NCBI GenBank assembly: GCA_964034945.1
Contig: OZ035962.1
Span: 8,569,789 to 8,633,788 of the forward strand
Source of the DNA: Chrysopilus asiliformis
Taxonomy: Eukaryota > Arthropoda > Insecta > Diptera > Rhagionidae
Direction of reading: 5' to 3'
Length of the DNA: 64,000 bases
The translations under genes were made by a program, and so were the position numbers. Within the stretch, counting starts at the first letter, position 1; the number at the start of each line of letters is the position of its first letter. Below are positions 20,793 to 31,846 of this stretch, piece by piece. The notes below the pieces were generated by a model. It saw only the letters and a program-made list of their open reading frames with translations. It searched no databases and was not told the DNA's origin.

Positions 20793-21889
20793 AAAGGCCA
20801 TAGAGGGATAAGGGAACAAAAAGTGCCCCCAGAGATAGAAGCTTGAAATTTTTTTCGTAAGTTGCCACCATTACAACAAATATTTTCCCAAAATTTCAGT
20901 CCAAAAAAACGAGTAGTTTTGGAGAAAAAAAATAAAATAGGATTTTTTTGAAAAAATTCTAGCTCCCGAACGGGTTAACTGATTTTGATGAAACTTGTCG
21001 CAATTTTTTCGTTGAAAGTCATAGTTTTAAAAAAAAATATAGCAAAAAAATTAAGTGTGAGGAACCGTTTGGAAAAAATATTTTTTGTTTTTAAAAAATT
21101 ATAACGGTAACTTAACGGTTTTGCACCACTTTTATTTTTTTCTCAAAAACTCCTTAATCCCTTACCTACAAAACAAAAAAAATTACAGGGCAATCGGAGA
21201 GGTACTTCATATTCAAAAAAAATAAAATGTGAAGGTAGTCACATTATCATATGTGAAAGATGAATGAATTTGTGAACTAAATAATCCAGGAAAATTAGGA
21301 TTTAACCTCTTAAAAAATCCTAGTTAACTGGATTTTTGCACAGACCTTTATTTTGACATAACGAACAACGTCCCCAAAGTCCATTCCAGAATTGCGCCGG
21401 CGTCGTGCGTTATTCAAGGTCAAAGGTCCCGAAAATCAGTTTTGTACGTTTATCTCACTTTGTACGGGTTATACGTCTTTTTGAGGTTCAGATGAATTAA
21501 TCACAATAAAATTCTCTACAAAAAAGGTTAAATACAATTTTCTTGTAGGACAAACAGTTTTCGAGATACAAGTCGTCAAACTATGCGTCGCACAGAGAAA
21601 TCGCTATTATTCAAGGTCAAAAGTAAAAAAAAATCGTAAATATCTCGCTTTGTATAGCCTGTACGCATTTTTTGTGTTCAGATGAATTACTCCTCCGAAA
21701 ATTCTCTACAAAAAAGGTTAAAAAAATTTTTTTTGTAGGGCGAATAGTTTTCGAGATAGAAGTTGAGAAACTGTGAACTGTATATTCGTTTCCCCACCGC
21801 CATTAAGGTAGAATGCAAGGCGCGTTTTACCTGTACTACCTGGCTGCAAGAAATTGTTGTTAAATGTCCATCCCCACTGTTGAGGGTCT
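20793..21889 (+). repeat. left arm of the fold-back
   Basis: Pairs with 22569-23665. Contains two diverged tandem units of about 197 bp starting at 21410 and 21607 (TTATTCAAGGTCAAA, TTCAGATGAATTA, ATTCTCTACAAAAAAGGTTA, AGTTTTCGAGATA). The outer 400 bp has GAAACTTGTCG and GGAACCGTTTGG blocks. Non-coding apart from its inner 130 bp. Confidence 0.85.
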
Positions 21890-22105
21890 AAGTCTTTTCC
21901 AAGCCAAGTTTGCACCTGATAATATGGTGTTGTGCGGCTCCTATTGTGGGTGGAAGTGAAGATAATTTAACTGCCTTATTGAGTCTTGTCGAAGTATTCA
22001 AGCAAGAGAATTGCTCACGGGATATTATTGCCAGAAATGGAACACTTTTTATTTTAGCAATGTACGGAGCTCCAAAAACTGAATACTCCTTCGACAATTA
22101 TCGCT
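21820..22105 (-). pseudogene. gene fragment in left arm: LPPT..YQVQ-WLG..WGW type
   Basis: On the minus strand: STRLNKAVKLSSLPPTIGAA then QHH, a frame break near 21930, then YQVQTWLGKDLDPQQWGW. From memory this motif order (LPPT, AA-x-x-H, YQVQ-x-WLG, WGW) occurs near the C-terminus of many uncharacterised, repeat-linked arthropod proteins; I know of no assigned function. The break and the truncation on both sides make it a dead fragment. Confidence 0.6.
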
Positions 22106-22680
22106 ACTTGAGTTTCGCTAAATCTACAAGACTCAATAAGGCAGTTAAATTATCTTCACAAACTTGGCTTGGAAAAGACTTATGCTACATTTACACGAAT
22201 GACAAATTTGTCATTTTTTTCTTGTCATTATGTTAATTCCCGTGTAAATGGCATAATTTTTGTAATTTTTTCTGTCAGAAAATGTCAATCTCTCATAAAA
22301 GAATGAACTTGTCCATTCTTTTATGCCAGATTGTCATTCGTGCAAACGCAATATTAGTTATGACAACTTTAGTATTCAACTTTTGTCATAACTAATATTG
22401 CGTTTGTACGAATGACAATCTGGCATAAAAGAATGGACAAGTTCATTCTTTTATGAGAGATTGACATTTTCTGACAGAAAAAATTACAAAAATTATGCCA
22501 TTTACACGGGAATTAACATAATGACAAGAAAAAAATGACAAATTTGTCATTCGTGTAAATGTAGCATAAGACCCTCAACAGTGGGGGTGGACATTTAACA
22601 ACAATTTCTTGCAGCCAGGTAGTACAGGTAAAACGCGCCTTGCATTCTACCTTAATGGCGGTGGGGAAACGAATATACAG
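21990..22680 (+). pseudogene. same gene fragment in loop and right arm, interrupted
   Basis: On the plus strand: KQENCSRDIIARNGTLFILA, MYGAPKTEYSFDNYRYLSFA, KSTRLNKAVKLSS, then directly QTWLGKDL. The LPPT-to-YQV part present in the left arm is missing (about 43 bp shorter). The MITE at 22181-22568 then splits it, and after the MITE DPQQWGWTFNNNFLQP resumes at about 22570. This copy holds the extra upstream part (FILAMYGAP...YRYLSF), so the source gene ran through the centre of the fold-back. Confidence 0.6.
22181..22568. mobile_element. 388-bp palindromic MITE nested in the fold-back
   Basis: 22181-22366 pairs with 22383-22568 (sum 44749 throughout), about 186-bp arms around a 16-nt loop. 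Ends are TGCTACATTTACACG and its inverse, flanked by TA on each side. It splits the WLGKDL|DPQQWGW coding fragment of the right arm while the left arm has the uninterrupted sequence, which shows the insertion directly. TA flanks suggest a Tc1/mariner-type mobiliser. Confidence 0.8.
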
Positions 22681-23665
22681 TTCACAGTTTCTCAACTTCT
22701 ATCTCGAAAACTATTCGCCCTACAAAAAAAATTTTTTTAACCTTTTTTGTAGAGAATTTTCGGAGGAGTAATTCATCTGAACACAAAAAATGCGTACAGG
22801 CTATACAAAGCGAGATATTTACGATTTTTTTTTACTTTTGACCTTGAATAATAGCGATTTCTCTGTGCGACGCATAGTTTGACGACTTGTATCTCGAAAA
22901 CTGTTTGTCCTACAAGAAAATTGTATTTAACCTTTTTTGTAGAGAATTTTATTGTGATTAATTCATCTGAACCTCAAAAAGACGTATAACCCGTACAAAG
23001 TGAGATAAACGTACAAAACTGATTTTCGGGACCTTTGACCTTGAATAACGCACGACGCCGGCGCAATTCTGGAATGGACTTTGGGGACGTTGTTCGTTAT
23101 GTCAAAATAAAGGTCTGTGCAAAAATCCAGTTAACTAGGATTTTTTAAGAGGTTAAATCCTAATTTTCCTGGATTATTTAGTTCACAAATTCATTCATCT
23201 TTCACATATGATAATGTGACTACCTTCACATTTTATTTTTTTTGAATATGAAGTACCTCTCCGATTGCCCTGTAATTTTTTTTGTTTTGTAGGTAAGGGA
23301 TTAAGGAGTTTTTGAGAAAAAAATAAAAGTGGTGCAAAACCGTTAAGTTACCGTTATAATTTTTTAAAAACAAAAAATATTTTTTCCTAACGGTTCCTCA
23401 CACTTAATTTTTTTGCTATATTTTTTTTTAAAACTATGACTTTCAACGAAAAAATTGCGACAAGTTTCATCAAAATCAGTTAACCCGTTCGGGAGCTAGA
23501 ATTTTTTCAAAAAAATCCTATTTTATTTTTTTTCTCCAAAACTACTCGTTTTTTTGGACTGAAATTTTGGGAAAATATTTGTTGTAATGGTGGCAACTTA
23601 CGAAAAAAATTTCAAGCTTCTATCTCTGGGGGCACTTTTTGTTCCCTTATCCCTCTATGGCCTTT
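22569..23665 (-). repeat. right arm of the fold-back
   Basis: Near-perfect inverse of the left arm, with the same two 197-bp units in mirror order. Such high identity means recent formation or gene conversion between the arms (inference). Confidence 0.85.
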
Positions 23666-24164
23666 TCAATCCTGTTTTTCTAGGCCATTTCAGAAAAATA
23701 CCTGCACAATTTGAGAATTCTCAATGTTTCTAGTTTTTTTAGCCAAAAACTTTAAATGTGGCTTTTATTGTTGCTATGGCAATATTGGGCATATTTGCGT
23801 AAAATTCTCTGTCGCTATCGATAAAAATGTTAAACATGTAGCTTAGTGGTGATATTAGTGAAGACATTAGTGAGTCAAAGGCGGGCAACTCTGATCTAGA
23901 TTATAGGCCCTTTATCAGGCACCGTGAATTTTTTTCGAAGCACCAACTCGGCGAAATCACTAAATTGGTCTCTGAGCAAAAACCTAGTGTTTACATGGCT
24001 TGATTAATTGGTTGAAATCACCAATTTAGTGAATACTTACTGGATTAGTATAACTAGTTGTATGAAACCTGACCTCAACTTTTGTGTTTTCGTAACTCCG
24101 TGCATATTAATAATTTGTTAAAATAAAATAAAATAATAAATGACTCCCAATGGCTGAAGAGAGT

Positions 24165-24420
24165 TCATCATACGCAGATTTTGACGCGGGTTTTTGCATT
24201 CGAAAGCTGTATTTGTCCCATAGAACCCTATGGAACGCGATTTTGATAAAAAAACGAACCGTTTTCAAGAAAATCGCAAAAATCTTTTCCATTTGTATGA
24301 GGTGGGAAGGGGTAGATTAATTTTTCCCATTTTCGGAGGGGATTTATTTTTTGATAAAAACCAGTTCTATGCCAAATTTCAACTTTCTACATCAATGAGT
24401 TCCCGAGTTTTTCGATGTTT
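24165..24420 (+). repeat. dispersed repeat, inverted copy at 26138-26355
   Basis: Shares, in inverted order with 26138-26355: CCCATAGAACCCTATGGAAC, ACCGTTTTCAAGAAAATCGC, CCATTTTCGGAGG and CAGTTCTATGCCAAATTTC. A weaker relative lies near 53330-53400 (GTCCCATAGAACACTGGG). The two copies are 1.7 kb apart and diverged, so either two insertions or the ends of one old fold-back. Confidence 0.55.
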
Positions 24421-26137
24421 TTGAATAAAAAAATCAACATTTTACACATTTATATTCATCATATGAAGTTTGATTATGTAAGAAAGGTATTATCTCACCG
24501 TTAGGTGGATTAAGCTGTGTTTTCTTAAGGATATCAGACATTTTCGGGACATATATTAATCTTTTATAATATTTGGCGTTTTTCGGTGCTTGTGCACTAG
24601 TTTTATTCTTCTTCTTCTTCTTGTCTTATTTTACAATTTTCTTGACTGTTTGCTCTGGAAAACCATGTTTTTTTTATTATTATTTTGTAATTATCCTCGT
24701 TTAAAATTCGGTTTTTTTAGTATAATTTTAGAAATACGCCATTTAGAATAATTTTCGATTGCCTTTTAACAGGTTTTGCTTATCTTATCATACTTTCTAA
24801 AAAGTCACAAAATTTTATTATTATAAGCATTTAAGAAAATGGTTTTCTTAGCAACGAAAAAAAAACTTTCTGGTACTTAAAATAACAAACTCCCAAGTTT
24901 CTAAACATAACAAAAGAAGCCAAATGCGTACTAAAATTCAGAAGTTCTTAGAAGGTTTCTGCCCAATTATATCGATATGCATTTATTTTTCTTATGCTTC
25001 GTATCAGTTTTTCAAGAAAAATAATGACAAACAACAGAATTAAAATGAATGTAAAGTAAAGAAAAGGACAATTCTAATTTATTCCATTTTATTCTTCTGT
25101 ACCCAGAAATTAATTTCCCATTCAGTAATTCAGTATACCCAAAAATAAAATGGAATAAATTGTATTCCGCACAAAAATGTCTTATACTATGACCATATTT
25201 ATTTTAGGAATGAAAAAAAAAATGGAAAATGTCCCAAAAGGCTTACTAAGGGCATGTAATTTGTATGGTATATGTGTAATATTGCTCTTACCCTATTAGC
25301 ATTGAAATCCAACCCTTAAAAATTCAGTGTGGAATAATTTTATACGAAAAAGGGTCTTACTTTTTAAAAGCTATTTGACTATATAACTATTTGTCTTTGA
25401 CACAAAAAATGGGGAAAATTTTTTGGTCTGCTATGTAGAAGGAATAACAATACGGAGATTTCAGCAAAAAATGGAGGCAAGCAAATCTCACATTCATCAA
25501 AAAGTCTTAATATTAAAATTAAAGAAAAAAAGGAATTTGTCGCATTTTGTCGAAGGATTTTTAATTAGTTTTGTATATAAAAATTTGATTAAAAGATGCC
25601 GTACAATGGACCCCAGTATTTACACGGTCTCGTTGCATAGTTTGTAAACAAATAATCAAATCAATTAAAATAACTTGAGAAAAATAACTATTGTTAAATA
25701 ATATTTCACGAATGGCTAATTTACTTTTGCAAGTTATGAAAATTTAACACCTTTTTCATTGCATCTTATAAATTGGTTCTTTGAATTTTTTTTAATGTTT
25801 TCAAATAACTTTTAACCTCTGACAAGATATTAGTTAGGTTGTGAACCTCTGAATGACGTATAAGCAAAGGTATCGCTCTCCGATTTGAATTATTTTGGGG
25901 GAGCTCCAGAATGCGAAAAAATACATTTTAGACAGTTTTGGTTTTATTTTCAGTGGTGTGTTTTTCGAAACAAAGCTCGAGGTCGACAGATATTCTCTAG
26001 ACGCACTGTTTCGCTTTTGAAATCGGTTGGAAAATAACGGTTATATAGCGATTTGATTACTTTTGGTGACGCCACTGTTCTTTGGAAAGCACTATATCCC
26101 TGCAATCTACCAGCAAAATATTATTTCCAAAAAATTT

Positions 26138-26355
26138 AAAACTCGAGAACTAATTGAGAAAGTGGAAATTTGGCACAGAACTGGCTTTTATCAAAACTTA
26201 CACCATTTCCGAAAATGAGAAAAAATGAACCACAAATTAAAAAGATTTTTGCAGTTTTCTCGAAAACGGTTTTTTTTTCAAAAATCGCGTTCCATAGGGT
26301 TCTATGGAATGCTAATAGCTTTAGAATGCAAAAAACTGCGTCAAAATCAGTTAAG
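26138..26355 (-). repeat. inverted partner of the repeat at 24165
   Basis: Contains GAAATTTGGCACAGAACTGG, TTTTCTCGAAAACGG, GCGTTCCATAGGGTTCTATG and ACTGCGTCAAAATCAG, the reverse of the 24165 copy. An open frame across it (NHKLKRFLQFSRKR) is a by-product of the repeat. Confidence 0.55.
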
Positions 26356-28381
26356 GCTTACTGGTAGAAATCGAGCGTACAATTTTCGTTACACAATACA
26401 TACGAACGAATGACGCACTGACAAACACACGAAATCCACACATACAGACATGTTGCGGACCGTTATGATTTCGATTTTTGAAGTGATTTTAATACCTTTC
26501 TTACATTTAAGAAATGTAAAATAAACCAAATGACTCTTCAGTACTGTTCACAAGGAAAGTTTGATTTCTGCAAATAAATTAGAATCTTGTTCTGACAATG
26601 AGTAAATTTTTAATTAGACAATTCTTAAATCCCAGAATTTGCAATTTTATAAGAGCAATCTACTGATATTGAATAATATATTTACATACTTAAAATGTTG
26701 TTGAAGGATTTTCTCTTTGATTTTGTGTAATGAATTTTCAAATATCAGATATAATTCATTGAAGTGGTTAGAACAAGTAACTGTGAACAACCACAAGTGA
26801 GTTAGAAAATTATTTCAAGAGATATTGGATTTAATGTTTGAATGATTGAAAATTCTAACTACTAAATCGAAAATGCTAAAATTCCAAAGAATCATTTATT
26901 ATAATTACAGGTTTCTTTTTTTATTTAAGTACGCATACACAATGTATATTAAATCCATTCGAAAACGTTTTATTTCATTTTTGCTATTGATTTTATTTTG
27001 TTTGCTCTAAAGATGGTTTACTTTCTTTTAGTTATCCAACAATCAGCGATATCAAAGTAAACATAAAACGATTTTCCATGATTGCTCTTTTTTTAAGGGT
27101 TGATGGATAATCATCCGATGTAATATTTTCTCGATGAGTTTGCACAGTTTCCATTTCACAAAGTATTCAAACTCAAATGCTATTCTACCATTATAATTAA
27201 ATTAGAATGTTCGTTGGAAAACTTTTGAAAATTTAATTATATGGATGCATTACCCACTCAATTAGATAATATCAACAAGATTAAATTGTTAAAATTGGTC
27301 TTTTTTGGTTTGTTTGTTTGCATGTATGGATCATGTTGCGTTATTTCAACCATGTTAATTAAAAGAGTTTTCAAAGATACACATTAAACAATTAATATTA
27401 AAAGTTCATTGCCAGTTCAAAATTTAAAAGAATATCAAACTTTATAAAAAAATTAAGTTACGAATTATTCATAAAAGATTAAAATTTCGAAGATTCACAT
27501 TTAAGAAGTTTTGAGAATTGATAAAAAATAGCTCATGGAAAAAATCATTACTTTTACGTGTTTACTAAAGTCTGCCGTGTCCACCAAACCCAAAATTGGG
27601 TCCACCAATGACGCAGTGACTTCTTGCAAAAATTTCAGGCTTTCCTGTTTTGCAACCTTAAAATATGTCACTATATATCATCGATCTCGGCAAGTCGAAC
27701 CTCAATATCTAGAAATCCTCAACAACACGAATTTACAGCACATTACACTGCTTTTTATAAATTTTTGCAAACAAAATTATGAAATAAGCAGAATTATGAA
27801 ATAGGATTAAACCTTGAAAGCAGCAAATTTAAATATGCGAATGGAAATTACCAACTCTTGCTGTGCTACTGTGCTACGATTACTCTTATACCATATTTGT
27901 CTATAAAACAGTAGCGCTACTAAAAATTTCGCAAACTTTATTTAAAAATTACATCCCAAATTTAAACTGAACATTTTTTAACCACCCTATACCTAAATGA
28001 AATTTTCCTATAGAAAAATTAAGCAACCGAATGCTCTTATTTTTAGGGAATTCAACACAAATGAAATATTTTAGTGATTAATTAACAGATTTTATATATA
28101 ATTATTCCGCTAATTGTCATTTTTTTCAGAAAAGGCAATATTTAAATTTCATATTTATCGAATATATTTTATTTGTCGCATTATATTCGAAAAGCATTCT
28201 AAAAATCTGAATAATCTCTGTATGCATATCAAATTTCGTAGAGATTTTGCCGCCGGTTTATTGGAAATTTCTGCTTTCATTTGCGAACGTAAATTAAATT
28301 GATTATGTGATCAATGCAAATTTAACAACAGAGTGAAAATTTTAGGCGACCTTTACATCTGACACTAATTTTCGAGATTTT

Positions 28382-28538
28382 TATACCCGTATGGTGAAAC
28401 CAAAGGATATATTAACTTTGCTTAACCGTTTGTAACGCCAAGATCCCGTCATCACACACAAAAATGAATTACACCAGTGTGTTTAGAATGATAAAAAGAA
28501 TCGAATTTTTGCATGTCCGTCCGTTTGTCTATCTGACC

Positions 28539-28633
<95 letters not shown>

Positions 28634-28851
28634 CATCTGTCCGTCCATCTGTGGTGCGGATTGCGGGCGCACGGATTGAGCTACAGATTTGAAATTGGAA
28701 TAAATATTAAAAAAATCTTTTTGCAAAGTTTTGCTTCAAAATGGAATTTTGATACAACTGTTCACCGTTCACTAAAACTTTGAACAATGCCATATCACCA
28801 TACAATTTTTAATAATTGCCAGATTGGCAATTTTAGCTTTTGTTATGTTTT
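28382..28851 (+). mobile_element. HINE copy with expanded GTCT array
   Basis: Has the 5' block TATACCCGTATGGTGAAACC, ACACCAGTGTGTTTAGAATG, a long GTCY array, GTGCGGATTGCGGGCGCACG, then a deletion of the GTACCCCCC middle, and the 3' hairpin TTGCCAGATTGGCAA with TTTTGTTATG. The 3' subterminal repeat is decayed (TCACCATACAAT), so this is an older copy. Confidence 0.8.
28541..28633. repeat. near-pure (CTGT)n microsatellite, about 23 units
   Basis: Longest pure tetranucleotide run in the window. In the other HINE copies this block is shorter and mixed CCGT/CTGT, so this one has expanded after insertion. The Cys-Leu-Ser-Val open frame across it is an artefact. Confidence 0.9.
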
Positions 28852-30480
28852 TACTTTGCTTTGGTTCGCTGTAAATTGGAGAACACTCGACTCGATCGAA
28901 AACCCAATAGAGTCGGGTATTGCATTTCGAAAATGGATCGCTTAGGGATGCCTCGGAAAGTAGGACACAAATTATCGAAAAAATGGAACAAAAATATAAT
29001 TTAATATTCGTTTTCAGCCGGATGTGTAGAGAACATCTGCGGACCTTAAAAGAAACGTTACTGACTATGACACTAAATTTTTAAATTCATTCCTGAAAGA
29101 TGTCGGAACAATAATATGTATATGGATACAAAATCGCCGGAATAAAATCAAATTTTGTCCATTTTTGCTAAGTAAATTTATTTTGCGAATAAAATTCGCG
29201 GAAAATTTAAAAAAAAATCGCCAGTGTAAACAAGCCCTTAAACACAATTATTGGCTCAGCTAATAAAGTATTGTCCGTCAACACAAGCATATTCCCATTG
29301 AATGATTTACCTCAATTCAGAGATGATTTTAGCATTGCATATGGAAACATCCAGAGTTTCCAAATTTCATTTGCGTTGTGTATAAGCTGAGAACGCATTT
29401 TGAAATGTACCTACCAACATCAAATATTGAATTAATTACCTCATTTATCAGCCAGGAAATTCTATGAAAACTAGACAGGGTACAATTTTTTTATTGGACG
29501 GAAAAGTCTTCTTCAACAGTTTAAAATCAATTTCCTGCTATAATCAATATCTAAATATGTAAATACACTGTGAATGGCTACCTACAAAAAAAAATTGATG
29601 AAAAACTATCTATAATTTGACGACATTCTTTCGTCCTGTGCGATGAAAAATCAGTAATACCGAAAGTTTGCAACTTCAGTGGAACTTCAATTATTATCCG
29701 CTCGCGTAAGCTTTAAAAAGTTTAAAAAATGATACTTTCAATGCCTTTAGCGCATAATTTGTTAGAGATGGGTCCTAGGACTTCCCTTGGGGAGAAAATT
29801 TTACTACAAGTCAAGTTTCCAGCAAATGGAGAAAGTTTCCGTTTCCTCGAAACAAATGTCACCCTTGGAAAAATCATCGCATCGTTTCCACGGAAATCAC
29901 TTGATTTTCATTCGTTAAAACTGGAGTTAAAACTTTACCCATTTCACTACTCCTGAATAATTTAGTATTCGTTTCTCAACGATTTTGTAGAAATGTGAGA
30001 ATAAAAAAAATCGACAAACAAATGCCCAAATGTCTAATAAATAGTGACAGATTTCTTGCAATTTATAAGTAAAAAGTTAATAAACGAATTGCTGTTCGAT
30101 TTCCTATCGTCCCGTGATTCGTCAATTAGTCTTGAGTCCTTTCTGCATGCGATTAACCTTGGCATGCAATCAAATCGTTATTTTGTAGACAAATTGATAT
30201 CATCACAAAAAAAAAGGTTTTGCCCATTGTTATTTATGAATACTTATCAATTTGTAAGAATTATTGGCTTCGTGAGTGATTTATTATCTCTAATTGGGAA
30301 AATTCTTTATTATGCATGTTATTAAATAAAAATAAATTTGACATATTATTAATTTAAATTGTAATTGTTAGCTGATGCAACCAATCTCATTTCGTTACCA
30401 AAAGTTTATAAAAAGCGTGTCGGAAAAGTTTAGAACATTTCTAAAGAAGTGAACTAATGAGTAGAGTCAAATATAAGACG
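28852..30480. other. AT-rich region without a gene
   Basis: Nothing recognised. Open frames of up to about 90 residues (for example 30044-30325) look like random AT-rich translations. Confidence 0.5.
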
Positions 30481-31020
30481 AACATAAGAAAAGCTACAGT
30501 TGCCAGGGGGTAATCGTCAAATACTATATATGAGGGCAGACAAAATTTTTATGAAAAAACTCATTTGAGGAGAGAGGTTAGGATTGGTCCTATTGAATTT
30601 TGATGTATGGAACGGGTGTGTAATATCATATTTCAAACACATTTCGTCTTTATATTTTTTTTCGATACTATGCAGAGTTTTCGAGAAAGCAGAAATAAAA
30701 GTATTCTATTTATATGGGAGATGGAGGAAGCAGTGGTCCGATTGGATTTTGATGTATGGGTGAATTATGTAGAATCCGATTCTAAATACATTTTACCTTT
30801 ATAAATTTTTCAATATTACTTAGCGTTTTCGAGAAAATTGCAAAAGCTTTTTTGTGTCTATGGGGGCGGAGGGAAAAAATGTTCCATTTTTGCTCGTTCC
30901 ATTTTTGCTCGTTCCATTTCCGAGAAACGTAACTATACAAAATTTCAAGTCTCTCAATCCTTCAATCCTTTACGGAAAGCCGGACAAACAGACAGCCGGA
31001 CCGACATGCAGAAATCAAAA
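30481..31020 (-). mobile_element. old HINE-related copy, reversed
   Basis: From AACATAAGAAAAGCTACAGTTGCCAG (inverse of the 3' end) through two ATTTTGATGTATGG blocks, GTTTTCGAGAAAATTG, TATACAAAATTTCAAGTCTC to AGACAGCCGGACCGACATGC (remains of the GTCY array). The part beyond the array is missing or decayed. Confidence 0.6.
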
Positions 31021-31846
31021 TCTCCCCTCACCGCTTTTTTACCCCCGGGACTTTCTATATACACGTTTCCCCGTTTTGGAACATTTAATTGCATCACAGC
31101 TAAACGGCTGGCTCGATATGGCTGAAAATGTACACGATAATGCTTCATGTGCTAGGCCCCAATATAAATTAGCTGCATGTCAAAAAATCAGCTCCCTTTT
31201 TACCCCCTTGCCTGTTATCTTTTGAACCGCTGAAGGGATTTGAATACGGTGGCCAAAATCGAACTAACTGCATCAACACAGTTTGCAAAATGTATGCAAA
31301 AGCCTTGAGTGTCCGGCGCTAGGCGAATTCGCCCTATTCCCTTACTCCTAAACAAATAGAAAAAGTGTTTGCGGTTTTCTTGAAAACAGTCCGTGAAATT
31401 GGAAAATTTATAAAAAAGGTATTTAAAATATGATTCTTACATAATTTTTCTATACATCAAAATACTTTTGAATAAAAAAAGATTTTTCTCATATTCAAAA
31501 GTTTTTTATTACCAGTACAACGGCAAGTACTTGCAAGCTAGTAAAGTATGTAAAAATGAGGAAAACTCCAATTTCAGTATTTTTTGATGTCTTGTTTTTG
31601 TGCAGTAAATTTCTAATTGGCACAAGATAGCACACGATACCGGTGTGTGTAGATCCGAAATGACACGGGCTAGAATACACATCAGGAACCCAATTTTACC
31701 TCCAATTTTATGACTTTTTTTTATATATAACAATATTTTTATAATTGAGTATTATTTATTAATAATGGTAATTTTTGCGAAAATAATAATAATAAATTTG
31801 GTTAAATTTAAAAAAAAACCTACATATACTACTCACCCACCCTTAA
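31021..31846. other. gap without recognised genes
   Basis: Contains more decayed ACATAATTTTTCTATACATC-type repeat text near 31430-31470. No coding region supported. Confidence 0.5.

Larger units (their letters stand above)
20793..23665. mobile_element. 2.9-kb fold-back element with ~1.1-kb arms
   Basis: Arm 20793-21889 is the reverse complement of 22569-23665: position sums are 44458 at both ends of the pairing, so there is no net indel over 1097 bp, and spot checks show only a few mismatches (for example near 21077 and 21869). The arms continue inward (21890-21912 with 22160-22180) once the MITE at 22181-22568 is removed. The loop region holds fragments of a conserved coding sequence. Outer ends are AAAGGCCATAGAGGGATAAG and its inverse; I could not define a target duplication. 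No transposase seen. Confidence 0.75.
23666..28381. other. 4.7-kb AT-rich region without a gene
   Basis: No convincing coding region. The only structure I can support is an inverted pair (24165-24420 with 26138-26355), listed separately. The longest open frames are 60-90 residues with AT-driven composition. Confidence 0.5.

Noticed and set aside
20970..21790. Coding potential in the outer fold-back arms
   Set aside because: Many stops in all frames; only the inner part near 21820-22100 and its partner show conserved protein motifs.
28464..28726. Cys-Leu-Ser-Val repeat protein
   Set aside because: Pure product of the CTGT array in a transposon copy.
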